64,000 bases of DNA from Salipiger marinus (GCF_900100085.1 NZ_FNEJ01000015.1:54255-118254), one strand, 5' to 3'; positions 45,871 to 55,274 are shown, numbered from the stretch's first letter. Made by a program: numbers and translations. The notes: generated from the sequence alone by a model not told the origin.

Positions 45871-45886
45871 TGACTTACGTCAATCA
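45871..45886 (-). promoter_or_regulatory. LacI-type operator upstream of the CUT2 operon
   Basis: On the minus strand this reads TGATTGACGTAAGTCA, matching all 12 fixed positions of the TGATnnACGTnnGTCA set from 29740, 30992 and 31012. It lies 155 bp upstream of the isomerase ATG and overlaps the stop codon of the lysR gene. Confidence 0.6.
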
Positions 45887-46848
45887 TCCATCGCATCGCC
45901 GCCTTGCAAGACGCCGGGCGCGGGGGGCGCGGCCTGCGCCGCAAGGGCCGGGCGCGGGTGGCGCAGGGCCCCGATCCCCAGCGCGGGAAAGATCCCGTCC
46001 AGCCGCGCCAGATCCGCATGCAGTTCCGCCGTGATCCACGCCGCCAGCAGATCCGCCGTGGCGCGGCGTTCCGGCGGCGCACGGTTGAGCAGGTAGCAGT
46101 CGCGCGCGCCCAGCGTCAGCGCGTCGGCGCAGGGCAGCAGATGCCCCTCGCACAGCCAGTGCGCCACGATGTTGATCCATCCGTCCGCCACGCCCTGGCC
46201 GATCATCGCCCCCTGCAGCACGATGGCATAATCGGGAAAGCTCAGGCTGGGGCCGGCCCGCGCCGCCGTGCCTGCAGCCTCCAGCAGCAGGCGCGGCACC
46301 TCGCCGCGCCGGGCCTGATCGACAAGCGCCGGAATGCAGACCGGCACATGCGCCTCCTGCATCACGAAACAGGCCGCACCGGGGTCGGCGGTCAGATAGC
46401 GCATGGCCAGATCAACCTCATCGGGCGGGCCATCCACCGGGCCGGGGATCATCTGGAACCGCAGATCCACCTGAGGGAAGACCGCGTGCAGACGGTCGAT
46501 CCGGGGCATCAGCCAATGCGCGGTAAAGGCGGTGGAGACGGACAGGGTGATCGGGATCTTGCCGCCCCCGCGCCGGGCCAGCGCGTCAAGCTCTGCGCCG
46601 ATCTCGGCAAAGGCGCCAGAGACGACATGGCGCAGCCGCAGCCCCTCTGCCGTCAGCCGCGCCCCGGTCTTGCCGCGCCGGAACAGCGCGGTGCCCAGAT
46701 GCGCCTCCAGCGTGGCGATGGTGCGGCTGACGGCGGGCTGGGTGACGTTCAGTTCCGCCGCCGCGCGCGAAAAATTCTCGTGCCGCGCCGCCGCTTCGAA
46801 CACGAACAGCGCATGAGAGGAGGGCAGCTTGCGGCGAAGTCCGGTCAT
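45880..46848 (-). CDS. LysR-family transcriptional regulator (GcvA-like)
   Basis: A 322-residue LysR regulator. The N-terminal winged helix (about 6-65, with FSRAAAELNVTQPAVSRTIATLE) is complete, followed by a periplasmic-binding-type effector domain (about 90-300). SHALFVFEAAARHENF is typical of the GcvA/AmpR-like branch. It is divergent from the HAD gene across 95 bp (46849-46943), which probably contains both promoters; no clear T-N11-A box was assigned there. Confidence 0.9.
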   Translation of the reverse strand: MTGLRRKLPSSHALFVFEAAARHENFSRAAAELNVTQPAVSRTIATLEAHLGTALFRRGKTGARLTAEGLRLRHVVSGAFAEIGAELDALARRGGGKIPITLSVSTAFTAHWLMPRIDRLHAVFPQVDLRFQMIPGPVDGPPDEVDLAMRYLTADPGAACFVMQEAHVPVCIPALVDQARRGEVPRLLLEAAGTAARAGPSLSFPDYAIVLQGAMIGQGVADGWINIVAHWLCEGHLLPCADALTLGARDCYLLNRAPPERRATADLLAAWITAELHADLARLDGIFPALGIGALRHPRPALAAQAAPPAPGVLQGGDAMDD

Positions 46849-46943
46849 GATGTCAGGTTATGAATGGCCCAAGCATTTGTCCATTGGCGAAACCGGCCCC
46901 CCGGCGCAGGATCGGCCAGAGCCTGTCCGCAAAGGAGCCGATC

Positions 46944-47651
46944 ATGGACCTGACCCGTTTCAAACTTCTGAGCTTCGACATCGTCGGCACCTGCATCGAT
47001 TTCGAACGCGGCGTGCTGGACGGCATCCGCGCCTTCGGCGGGGCCAAGGCCGCCCGCTGCGACGACGACACCATCTTTGCCGCCTATGTAGAGGCGCGGG
47101 ACCGCCACCATGGCCGCACCAGCGAGGCGTTTGGCGATGTCTACCGCCATGTGGCCGCGCAGCTGGATCTGGAGGCGACGGAGGCGGCGGCCACCGGGTT
47201 TCAGGCGGCCATCCTGCGCCTGCCGGTCTTTCCGGATTCGGTCGAAGCGCTGGCCCGGCTGCGCCGCCATTACCGGCTGGTGGCGATGACCAATGCCGAC
47301 CGCGTCGCCTATAGCTCCTATGCCCACAGCTTGGGTCTGCCATTCCACGACGCGGTGACCTGCGACGAGGCGCTCTGCGCCAAGCCTGATCCGCGGTTCT
47401 TTGACTACACCCGGGGCCGCCAGTCCGCCTTTGGCTTCACGCAGGACGAAACCCTGCATGTGGCGCAAAGCCAGCACCATGACATCGGCGTGGCCAAATC
47501 GCTGGGCTACAAGACCTGCTGGGTCGAGCGGCGCCATGGCCAGCAGGGCTTTGGCGGCACGCCCACGCCTGCCACCGTGACCACGCCCGACCTGCATGTG
47601 ACCTCGCTCGCGGATCTGGCCGACCGGGTCGACGCGGCCTTTGCCCGGTAG
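46944..47651 (+). CDS. HAD-superfamily hydrolase, haloacid-dehalogenase-like
   Basis: A 235-residue class of HAD protein close to L-2-haloacid dehalogenases. The nucleophile is Asp12 in LLSFDIVGTCIDFE, the Thr/Asn motif II is VAMTNADR, and the lysine motif is CAKPDPRFF. The late QSQHHDIGVAKSLG segment is the acidic motif region. A AAAGGAG site precedes ATG 46944. Haloacid dehalogenases give glycolate or lactate from 2-haloacids; a phosphatase role is also possible. Confidence 0.85.
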   Translation: MDLTRFKLLSFDIVGTCIDFERGVLDGIRAFGGAKAARCDDDTIFAAYVEARDRHHGRTSEAFGDVYRHVAAQLDLEATEAAATGFQAAILRLPVFPDSVEALARLRRHYRLVAMTNADRVAYSSYAHSLGLPFHDAVTCDEALCAKPDPRFFDYTRGRQSAFGFTQDETLHVAQSQHHDIGVAKSLGYKTCWVERRHGQQGFGGTPTPATVTTPDLHVTSLADLADRVDAAFAR

Positions 47652-47654
47652 CGC

Positions 47655-48545
47655 CTAGCCGATCTTCGCCAGCGCCTTCTGCAGCAGCGCCCGTGCGGCA
47701 TCGCGGGTCTTGAACCCGGCATGGGCGCTGAGCACGAGGTTGGGACAGCCGAGCAGCGGCGAGCCGGGCGGCAGCGGCTCTGTCTCGAACACGTCGAGCC
47801 CGGCCTGCGCCAGATGCCCGGAGCGGAGCGCCGCGATCAGCGCCGACTCGTCCACCAGCGCGCCCCGCGCGGTGTTGACGAAGATCGCGCCCGGCTTCAT
47901 CGCCGCAAAGGCCTCCTGCCCCAGCAGGCCACGGGTCTGCGGCGTCAGCGCCAGATGCAGCGAGATCACGTCTGACCCGGACAGAACCTCCGGCAGCGGC
48001 ATCTGGAAGCCGCGCCAGTCTTCGGCAATCTCGGATCGGTTCCAGATCGCCAGATCCATGCCAAGCGCACGCCCGATCCGCGCCATTTCCGCCCCGATGC
48101 CGCCGAAGCCGATCAGCCCCAGCCGACGGCCCTGCAGCAGCATGCCCTCGCGCGGGTCCCACTGGCCCGCGCGCAGGTCACGGTCCATCTGCGTCACCCG
48201 CCGCGCGCAGTCGAGCATCAGCGCCAGCGCCATTTCTGCCACCGACCGGTCGCCATAGCCGCTGACCGTATCCACGGTAATGCCCCGCGCCGCCGCCGCT
48301 TCAAGGTCGATATAGGAACTGGCGCCGGTGCCCAGAAAGACGATCCTGCGCAGCGCGGGCAGACGGGCCAGCAGCGCGGCCCCCATGCTTGTATGGCCGT
48401 TGAGGATCACCTCCGCCTCGTGGGCCAGCGCCACCAGCGCCTCCTCGTCGGGGTCGCCCACATGCACCGAGATGCGCGGATCCGGCGGCAGTTCGGCCAG
48501 CAGGTCGGCCATCATCTCCGAGGCGTCGATATAGTTAATCCGCAT
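47655..48545 (-). CDS. D-isomer-specific 2-hydroxyacid dehydrogenase
   Basis: A 296-residue NAD(P)-dependent dehydrogenase, somewhat shorter than the usual 310-330. The nucleotide motif is LGLIGFGGIG (about 142-151). Catalytic Arg227 lies in NTARGALVD, a Glu in FETEPLP and His275 in SAHAGFKT. Members reduce glyoxylate, hydroxypyruvate or other 2-ketoacids. ATG 48545 overlaps the ABC ATPase stop by 11 bp, so it is the last gene of the dpp-type operon. Reduction of glyoxylate released by the upstream oxygenase/oxidase is an inference. Confidence 0.88.
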   Translation of the reverse strand: MRINYIDASEMMADLLAELPPDPRISVHVGDPDEEALVALAHEAEVILNGHTSMGAALLARLPALRRIVFLGTGASSYIDLEAAAARGITVDTVSGYGDRSVAEMALALMLDCARRVTQMDRDLRAGQWDPREGMLLQGRRLGLIGFGGIGAEMARIGRALGMDLAIWNRSEIAEDWRGFQMPLPEVLSGSDVISLHLALTPQTRGLLGQEAFAAMKPGAIFVNTARGALVDESALIAALRSGHLAQAGLDVFETEPLPPGSPLLGCPNLVLSAHAGFKTRDAARALLQKALAKIG

Positions 48546-50211
48546 GCGCGCGCTCCGTGCCCGTTCCGCCGTAACCGGCCTGTCCAAAGTTTCGCCCGCC
48601 CAAGGAATAGTCCAGCGTTTCCAGCAATGTGCGGGTGTAGTCGCTGGACGGGCTGTCAAAGACCCGCTCGGTCGGTCCCAGTTCCAGAAGCCTGCCGTGA
48701 TAAAGCACGGCGATACGGTCGCACATGTAGCGCGCCACTTCGAGGTCATGGGTGATGAACACCATCGACAGCTGCTTTTCGCGCTGGATGTCGCGGAACA
48801 GATCCAGCACCCCGGCGCGCACCGACACGTCAAGCTTGGACACCGCCTCGTCCGCCACGATCAGCGCGGGATCAAGCGCCACGGCGCGGGCGATGGCGAC
48901 GCGCTGCAGCTGCCCGCCCGAGAGTTCATGCGGATACCGCTCGCCATGCTCCGGCGCCAGCTGCACCCTTTCCAGCAGCGCGGCGGTCCGGGCGGCGATC
49001 TCGCGCGAGGAGGTCACGCCCGCAGCCCGCAGCGCCTCGGCCAGCGAGTCCTTCATCAGCTTGCGCGGGTTGAACGACCCGCCGGGATCCTGAAACACCA
49101 TCTGCAGCTCCCGCCGGACCGGACGCAGCGCCCGGTCCGAGGCGCGGGTGATGTCCTCGCCGCGAAACAGCAGCGTGCCGCCGCTGGGACGATAAAGCCG
49201 CAGCAGCGCGCGCCCCAGCGTGGTCTTGCCAGAGCCGGATTCGCCGACAAGGCCGATCACCTCTCCCTGCCGGATGTCTAGCGTGATGTCGTCAAGCGCG
49301 CGGAAGGCGGGGCGCGGCCCGGATGGCGGAAACACCAGCGACAGGTTGCGGATCTGCATCAGCGGCGGCTTGTCCCGCCCGGGCTCGCCCCGGGGGGCGG
49401 CGGGGCTGGCCAGCTTGCGCGCCGTGGCGATCAGCAGCTTGGTGTAATCGTGCTGCGGATCATCGAACAGCCTCTGCGCCTCGGCCACCTCCAGCACTTC
49501 GCCCTCCCGCATCACCGCGATCCGGTCACATAGCGAGGCGGCCACGGCCATGTCATGGGTGACAAAGATCATGCCCGCGTTCAGCCGCCGCTGGATCTGC
49601 TTGAACAGCGTCAGGATCTGATGTTCGACCACCTTGTCGAGATTGGTAGTGGGCTCGTCGGCGACGATCAGATCGGGTTCCAGCGCCAGCACCAGCGCAA
49701 TCAGCGCCCGCTGCAGCATGCCGCCCGACAGCTGATGCGGATAAAGATCCACCGAGTCCTCGGCGCGGCGGATGCCGACCTCCTGCATCAGCGCCACGGC
49801 ACGGGCGCGGTAATCGCCGGTGGGCTGCACGCCACCTGCCGCCGTTTCGGCGCGCTTCATCACCTGCCGGAAATGCCAGCCGATGCGCTTGGCCGGGTTG
49901 AACGAGCCCACCGGGTCCTGAAAGATCATCGCCATCCGCACGCCGCGCAGCGCGCCAAATGCGGTCTCGTCAAGGTCGTGCAGCGGTGTGCCGTCAAACA
50001 GCATCGCCTCCTGCGCGACCTGCGCCGTGTCGGGCAGCAGCCGCAGCAGCGCCATGCCGGTCATCGTCTTGCCGGAGCCGGATTCACCGATGATCCCCAG
50101 CGTCTCGCCCCGCTGCAGATGCAGGTCGACGCCGTGCAGAACCTCCTTGCGATAGGCGCCACGGCCAAAGCCCACGCGCAGGCCCTTGATGTCGAGCAGG
50201 GGAACAGACAT
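48535..50211 (-). CDS. Fused dipeptide-type ABC transporter ATPase (DppD-DppF, GsiA-like)
   Basis: A 558-residue protein containing two full ATPase domains that are separate proteins in classical Dpp/Opp systems. Domain 1 has GESGSGKTMTG near residue 40 and HQLSGGMLQRALIA. Domain 2 has GESGSGKTTLGRALL near 310 and HELSGGQLQRVAIARA. It powers the adjacent DppB/DppC permeases. It starts 3 bp after the DppC stop. Confidence 0.93.
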   Translation of the reverse strand: MSVPLLDIKGLRVGFGRGAYRKEVLHGVDLHLQRGETLGIIGESGSGKTMTGMALLRLLPDTAQVAQEAMLFDGTPLHDLDETAFGALRGVRMAMIFQDPVGSFNPAKRIGWHFRQVMKRAETAAGGVQPTGDYRARAVALMQEVGIRRAEDSVDLYPHQLSGGMLQRALIALVLALEPDLIVADEPTTNLDKVVEHQILTLFKQIQRRLNAGMIFVTHDMAVAASLCDRIAVMREGEVLEVAEAQRLFDDPQHDYTKLLIATARKLASPAAPRGEPGRDKPPLMQIRNLSLVFPPSGPRPAFRALDDITLDIRQGEVIGLVGESGSGKTTLGRALLRLYRPSGGTLLFRGEDITRASDRALRPVRRELQMVFQDPGGSFNPRKLMKDSLAEALRAAGVTSSREIAARTAALLERVQLAPEHGERYPHELSGGQLQRVAIARAVALDPALIVADEAVSKLDVSVRAGVLDLFRDIQREKQLSMVFITHDLEVARYMCDRIAVLYHGRLLELGPTERVFDSPSSDYTRTLLETLDYSLGGRNFGQAGYGGTGTERAHAD

Positions 50212-50214
50212 GGC

Positions 50215-51048
50215 TCAGGCCCTTTCGCGCAGCTTGGGGTCGGTCAGATCCCGCAGCCCGTCGCCCAGAAGGTTGATCCCCAGCAGGGCCACGGAAATGG
50301 CCATGCCGCTCATGGTCAGCACCCATGGCGCGCGCGAGAAATATTCCCGCCCGTCGGACATGATGCCGCCCAGCGACGGGGTGGGGGGCTGCACGCCCAG
50401 CCCGATGAAGCTGAGCCCGGCTTCCAGAATGATCGCAAAGGCCAGCCCCACCGAGGCCTGCACGAGGATCGGCGCCGAGATGTTGGGCAGGATTTCGGTC
50501 AGCATGATCGCCGAAGGGCGGCGGCCCATCAGGCGCGAGGCCTGAATGAACGGCTCTTCGCGGATCAGCAGCGTGGTGTTGCGGGCGATGCGGGCAAAGA
50601 TCGGCAGATAGACCAGCGCGATCGCGGCGATGATGTTCACCGAAGAAAAGCCGAACAGCACCATCAGCAGCATGGCAAGGATGAAGCTGGGGAAGGCAAA
50701 GAGCAGATCCATGATCCGCATCAGCACGCCATCGGTCCAGCCAAGGTGATAGCCCGACAGGATCCCGATCCACGAACCCAGCACCGCCGCCACAAGGATG
50801 GCCGCGAAGCTGATGGTCAGCGACACCCGTCCCCCCAGCAGCACGCGCGACAGCACGTCGCGCCCGAAACTGTCTGTGCCAAAGGGATGGGCAAGGCTTG
50901 GCGGGGCAAGGATGGCCATAAAATCCATGTCCTCGGGGCCATAGGGGATCAGGGCCGGGCCGATCAGCACCGCCAAGGCCACGATCAGCACGATAAGCAG
51001 GCCGACCATGCCGGTGCGGTTCTGCATGAAACGGCGGAAAGAGGTCAT
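50215..51048 (-). CDS. Dipeptide-type ABC transporter permease (DppC-like)
   Basis: A 277-residue permease with six helices. The N-terminal RRFMQNRTGMVGL, GTDSFGRDVLSRVLLGGR and GVQPPTPSLGGIMSDGREY are hallmarks of DppC. It lies 10 bp after the DppB gene. Confidence 0.93.
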   Translation of the reverse strand: MTSFRRFMQNRTGMVGLLIVLIVALAVLIGPALIPYGPEDMDFMAILAPPSLAHPFGTDSFGRDVLSRVLLGGRVSLTISFAAILVAAVLGSWIGILSGYHLGWTDGVLMRIMDLLFAFPSFILAMLLMVLFGFSSVNIIAAIALVYLPIFARIARNTTLLIREEPFIQASRLMGRRPSAIMLTEILPNISAPILVQASVGLAFAIILEAGLSFIGLGVQPPTPSLGGIMSDGREYFSRAPWVLTMSGMAISVALLGINLLGDGLRDLTDPKLRERA

Positions 51049-51058
51049 GCGGGGGCTT

Positions 51059-52069
51059 TCATCTCACGGTCTGTTTGGGATCGAGCAGGGCGCAGATCAT
51101 GTCGACGGCGATGTTGACCACCAGCACGATGACAAGAAACACCACGGTGCAGGCCTGCAGCACGGTATAGTCGCGGGCAAAGGCGCCATCGACCATCAGC
51201 GAGCCGATGCCGGGAATGCCGAAAATCCGCTCCACCACCACCACGCCGCCAAGGATGTAGCGGATCTGCAGCCCCACGATGGTCAGATAGGGCACCATCG
51301 CGTTGCGCAGCGCAAAATGCAGGATCACGAACGGGCGCGGCAGCCCGAAGGAACGCGCGGCGGTGACATAGGGCTTTGACAGGGTCTCGATCAGCACCGC
51401 GCGCAGGGTGCGGGCAAAGACCGCCGCCATAGGCGCGGCAATGGCGAGCGCGGGCAGGAACGCCGCGTGCAGCGCCCCCAGCAGGCTGTCGCCGGGCGCC
51501 ACATAGCCGAAGGCCGGAAACAGCCCCAGCCCCAGCGACAGGCCGAAGATCAGCACATAGCTCATCCAGAAATCCGGCATGGAGATGCCGAAGACGGCGA
51601 TGGAGGTGGCGATGGTGTCGGTGGCCTTGCCCCGGTTGAGCGCGGCAAGCGTGCCCAGCACCAGCGACAGCACCACGGCAAGAAACAGCGCGAAAAGCCC
51701 CACAAAGACGGTCGCGGGCAGCTTCTGCAGCACCAACTCACCCACGGGCATGCCGCGCGCCACCGCCAGCGACTGGCCCAGATCGCCCTGGAAGAAGCCA
51801 AGGAGCCAGCGCAGATACTGCGCCATCAGCGGCGCATCGAGCCCGTATTCGGCGCGAAAGGCCGCGATGGCTTCGGGGGTCGCCTGTTCGCCAAGTGCGG
51901 CCAGCGCCGGATCGCCCGGCGCCGCCTGAATGGTAAAGAACACCGCCGCGGTGCCCGCCAGCAGCACCAGCCCCCCGCTCAGCAGCCGCTTGAGAAGATA
52001 AAGCGCGACGGGCCCCCAGCGGTCGCTGAGGCTGGAGGCCTTTGGCTGCGTGCCAAGCAGGTCGGACAT
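51059..52069 (-). CDS. Dipeptide-type ABC transporter permease (DppB-like)
   Basis: A 336-residue permease. LLKRLLSGGLVLLAGTAAVFF and APGDPALAALG give the DppB N-terminus, GDLGQS follows the first loop and VVVVERIFGIPGIGSLMVDG is the family C-terminal motif. The first 20 residues are a polar extension. It starts 6 bp after the binding-protein stop. Confidence 0.93.
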   Translation of the reverse strand: MSDLLGTQPKASSLSDRWGPVALYLLKRLLSGGLVLLAGTAAVFFTIQAAPGDPALAALGEQATPEAIAAFRAEYGLDAPLMAQYLRWLLGFFQGDLGQSLAVARGMPVGELVLQKLPATVFVGLFALFLAVVLSLVLGTLAALNRGKATDTIATSIAVFGISMPDFWMSYVLIFGLSLGLGLFPAFGYVAPGDSLLGALHAAFLPALAIAAPMAAVFARTLRAVLIETLSKPYVTAARSFGLPRPFVILHFALRNAMVPYLTIVGLQIRYILGGVVVVERIFGIPGIGSLMVDGAFARDYTVLQACTVVFLVIVLVVNIAVDMICALLDPKQTVR

Positions 52070-52075
52070 GCCTGC

Positions 52076-53632
52076 TTAGCCCAGCTTCATGCTGCGGAAC
52101 TGGTCGGCGAAATTGGAATAGGGTCTTTGCACGAACCCCTCCAGATCGGCGCGCAGCAGATTGTGGATGTTGGAGCAGAAGCAGGGGATCACCGCCATTT
52201 CTTCCATCGCGATGGCCTCGGCCTTCTTGTAGAAGTCCGGGCGCTTGGCGGGATCGGTCTCAGCAAGGCCCTGCGCCGCCAGCGCGTCCACCTCGGGGTT
52301 GGAATAGCCCTGAAAATTGCGCCAGCCGGTGGTGGTCAGGATGTCGCCCACATATTCGTCGGCATCGACCATGCCCAGCCATCCCCAGACGCCCGCTTCG
52401 AAATCGCCGGATTTCTGCCGCGCATAGGCGGTGTTGGCATCGGTGACCTCGACCGTCAGCTTGGTGCCAAGCGTCTGGTTGACCTGTGCCACAAAGATCT
52501 CGGCAAACCGTTTCCACCAGCCGCCGGACCATGTGATCACGCCGATCTCGATCTCTTCGGGCTTGTATTTGGCCTTGGCCATCTCTGCCTTGGCCGCCTC
52601 TGGATCATAGCTCATGTAGGGGCGCGGCTCTTCGGAATAATAGGCTGCAAGCTGCGGCGGCAGCAGCCCCTGCGCCGTCACCCCTTCGCCAAAGATCACC
52701 GCCTGCACCATCGCCTCGCGCTGGAAGGCCATGGAGAAGGCGCGGCGGACATGGATGTCGTCGAAAGGCGCCTTTCTGAGATTGACCGAGATGAAGCGGG
52801 TGTTGAGCCCGGGCTGGCGCAGCACCTTGATGGCATCGTCCTTCATCAGCACCGACACGTCGGCGGCGGGGGCGGTCGAGGTCATGTCGATCTGCCCGCC
52901 CTGCAGCGCCGTCACGCCAGAGGCTTCCTCGGCGATCAGCGGCACCTCGATGGTCTCGAAGGTCGGCGCGCCCTCGAAATACTCGGAATGCGCGGTCAGG
53001 GTCAGCCCCTCGCCAGAGCGCCAGTCGGTGACCTTGTAGGCACCGGTGCCCACCGGCATGCGCGAATAGGCCTCTTCGCCCATGGATTCGAACGCCGCCT
53101 TGGAGATGATCTGCGTGCCGGTGCGCGCATTGGTGAGAAAGGTCAGCAGCGGCGCATAGGGACCGTCAGTCAGGATGCGCAGGGTCAGCGGATCCACCAC
53201 CTCGACCGATTTGACCTTGGCCAGCTTGCCCGCGTTCGGCGAGGCGGTCTCTGCCGCCATCACCCGGTCGAAGGTGAATTTGACATCTTCGGCGGTCAGT
53301 TCGCTGCCGTCGTGGAATTTCACCCCCGGTTTCAGCGTGAATTCATAGCCGCCCCCCTCCAGCGGCGTCACCGTCTCGGCAAGGTCGGGCACGATGTTCA
53401 TCTCGTCGTCAAAGGTCATGAGCCCGTTGAACACGCCCCAGATGACGTAGAATTCGGGGATCAGCGACGCCTTGGCGGGGTCAAGCGAGTTGATGACGTT
53501 GTAGCCGGTGATCGCGGCGGTCAGCGTGGTCGACTGCGCCAGTGCGGCGCGGGGCGACAGCGAAAAGGATCCGGCGAGGGGCAGGGCGCTGATGCCCTGC
53601 AACACGCGGCGGCGCGAGATCTGGTTGGTCAT
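52076..53632 (-). CDS. Family 5 extracellular solute-binding protein (DppA-like)
   Basis: A 518-residue periplasmic binding protein with a Tat-type signal (SRRRVLQGISALPL, cleavage near ALAQ, residue 33). GYNVINSLDPAKASL and FHDGSELTAEDVKFTFDRVM are standard for the family. Ligands range from peptides to opines, metal chelates and glutathione. It follows the monooxygenase gene by 84 bp, a gap containing a 7-bp GC hairpin. Partners are the permeases and ATPase immediately downstream. Confidence 0.92.
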   Translation of the reverse strand: MTNQISRRRVLQGISALPLAGSFSLSPRAALAQSTTLTAAITGYNVINSLDPAKASLIPEFYVIWGVFNGLMTFDDEMNIVPDLAETVTPLEGGGYEFTLKPGVKFHDGSELTAEDVKFTFDRVMAAETASPNAGKLAKVKSVEVVDPLTLRILTDGPYAPLLTFLTNARTGTQIISKAAFESMGEEAYSRMPVGTGAYKVTDWRSGEGLTLTAHSEYFEGAPTFETIEVPLIAEEASGVTALQGGQIDMTSTAPAADVSVLMKDDAIKVLRQPGLNTRFISVNLRKAPFDDIHVRRAFSMAFQREAMVQAVIFGEGVTAQGLLPPQLAAYYSEEPRPYMSYDPEAAKAEMAKAKYKPEEIEIGVITWSGGWWKRFAEIFVAQVNQTLGTKLTVEVTDANTAYARQKSGDFEAGVWGWLGMVDADEYVGDILTTTGWRNFQGYSNPEVDALAAQGLAETDPAKRPDFYKKAEAIAMEEMAVIPCFCSNIHNLLRADLEGFVQRPYSNFADQFRSMKLG

Positions 53633-53716
53633 GGCAGGTTCCCTGTTGGTTGCTGGCCCTTGCGGCCTTTTTTGATGGTCGTGCTGCCGGGGGGCGCGCC
53701 TCCGGCAGGGCGGGCC

Positions 53717-55012
53717 TCAGCCGAGGCCGAGGTTCTGGCGCAGCGTGGCCCCTTCGTAGTCCGTGCGGAACAGCCCGCGCCTGCGCAGTTCGGGCAAGAT
53801 GAAGCGGCTCATGTCCGCCATGCCCTGTGGCAGGATCGGCGGACAGATGTTGAACCCGTCCGCCGCGCCGGTTTCGAACCAGTGCTGCAGGTCGTCCACG
53901 ACGGTTTCGGCGGTGCCGATGATGTAGCGCCCGGTAAAGCCCGCCGCGGCGCTTTCATAAAGCTGGCGGATGGTCAGGTTTTCGGCCTTGGCCTTGGCCA
54001 GAAGCCCGCTGCCGATGGTGATCCGGCCCTCGAACAGATGTTCGGGCAGCGGCCCGTCAAGGTCATGGCCGGAGAGGTCACCGCAGAAGGTGTAAAGGAT
54101 GTTGAGCCCGGCCAGCGGGTCGATCAGCGCCTGAAGCTCGTCAAACCGCGCCTGCGCCTCGGCCTGCGTCGCGCCAGTATAGATGGTGATGCCGGGCATG
54201 ATCAGCGGCGCGTTGTCCAAGCGCCCGAATTCGGCCGCCCGCGCCTTCAGATCGGCATAAAACGCCCGCGCCTCCTCTACCGTCTGCGACACGGAATAGA
54301 CCACATCGGCATGTTCGGCGGCGATGTCGCGGCCTTGGTTCGATGCCCCCGCCTGTACGATCAGCGGACGGCCCTGCGGCGTGCGGCAGGAATTGAGCGG
54401 GCCGCGCACCTGAAAATGCGGGCCGCGATGGTCCAGCACATGCAGCTTATCCGGATCGTAGAACTGGCCGCTTGCCTTGTCATGGGTGAAGGCGTCCGCG
54501 TCCCAGCTGTTCCACAGCCCCTTCACCACCTCGACAAATTCGGCGGCGCGGCCATAACGCGCCTCGCGCGGCAGGTTCTCGGTGCGGTTGAAATTCAGCG
54601 CCTCCTGATCCGACCAAGACGTGACCACGTTCCAGCCCGCGCGCCCGCCCGAGATATGGTCCAGCGAGGCGTATTTGCGCGCGATGTGAAAGGGTTCGTT
54701 ATAGGTGGTGGAGGCGGTGGCCACGAGCCCGATGTGATCGGTGCTGCCCGCCAGCGCCGCCAGCAGGGTCAGCGGTTCAAGCTCGGCATTGCGCATGTCA
54801 TGGCTCAGCGCGCCCTCGGGCTGGTCGGTGCCGCGCACGGCAACGCCATCGGCGAAAAAGATCATGTCCAGCTTTTCGGCTTCGGCGGCGCGGGCGATGT
54901 CGCGGTAGCTGCGAAAATCGACGTTGCAGCCGGGCACGTAATCGGGATGGCGCCACGCGGCGACGTGGTAGCCGTGATACCGCATCGAAAGACCAAGACG
55001 CATCTTCTTCAT
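53717..55012 (-). CDS. FMN-dependent LLM-class monooxygenase (NtaA/SnaA/DszA family)
   Basis: A 431-residue bacterial-luciferase-like oxygenase using reduced FMN supplied by a separate reductase. Family motifs are RAGWNVVTSWSDQEALNF (about 145-165), MIFFADGVAV and GASNQGRDIAAEHADVVY. Close relatives attack nitrilotriacetate, EDTA, sulfones or flavin-like compounds. ATG 55012 gives MKKMRLGLSMRYHGYH, the family start; the upstream frame passes through the operator. First gene of the minus-strand operon with a peptide-type importer. No reductase gene is nearby. Confidence 0.88.
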   Translation of the reverse strand: MKKMRLGLSMRYHGYHVAAWRHPDYVPGCNVDFRSYRDIARAAEAEKLDMIFFADGVAVRGTDQPEGALSHDMRNAELEPLTLLAALAGSTDHIGLVATASTTYNEPFHIARKYASLDHISGGRAGWNVVTSWSDQEALNFNRTENLPREARYGRAAEFVEVVKGLWNSWDADAFTHDKASGQFYDPDKLHVLDHRGPHFQVRGPLNSCRTPQGRPLIVQAGASNQGRDIAAEHADVVYSVSQTVEEARAFYADLKARAAEFGRLDNAPLIMPGITIYTGATQAEAQARFDELQALIDPLAGLNILYTFCGDLSGHDLDGPLPEHLFEGRITIGSGLLAKAKAENLTIRQLYESAAAGFTGRYIIGTAETVVDDLQHWFETGAADGFNICPPILPQGMADMSRFILPELRRRGLFRTDYEGATLRQNLGLG

Positions 55013-55049
55013 GGGGCCGTGTCCTTGCGTGCCGAGTCGGGCGACTCGC

Positions 55050-55066
55050 ATTTCAGTATACGGAAT
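55050..55066. promoter_or_regulatory. GntR-type operator near the monooxygenase start
   Basis: ATTTCAGTATACGGAAT is a quasi-palindrome centred on GTATAC. Its first 12 bases are the exact reverse complement of the 12 bases at 55263-55274. Confidence 0.7.
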
Positions 55067-55257
55067 GTGGCCTGAGGAAAGCCGGTCTGCCAATCAAAAA
55101 ATGCGCTGCACCGGGGCGGAGGATCATTTTCGCCGCGCAAAGGGTGCTTTCTGACCGGGTTTAGGCAGGCAAAACACGACAAAGCACTGGGATTCCCCTC
55201 AAGAGCCCGCAGAATGAAAATCGGGCAGGCTCCGACTCCTGCGTTGACGTTTTGGAA

Positions 55258-55274
55258 TTTATGTATACTGAAAT
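55258..55274. promoter_or_regulatory. GntR-type operator near the gntR start
   Basis: A second GTATAC-centred site whose final 12 bases (55263-55274, GTATACTGAAAT) mirror the site at 55050. It lies 25 bp before the gntR ATG. The two sites flank the divergent intergenic region, one near each gene. Confidence 0.7.

Noticed and set aside
51467..55075. A 1,200-codon plus-strand open frame antisense to dppB, dppA and the monooxygenase
   Set aside because: The opposite strand has clear transporter and oxygenase motifs; this frame has only His/Arg/Gly-rich sequence.
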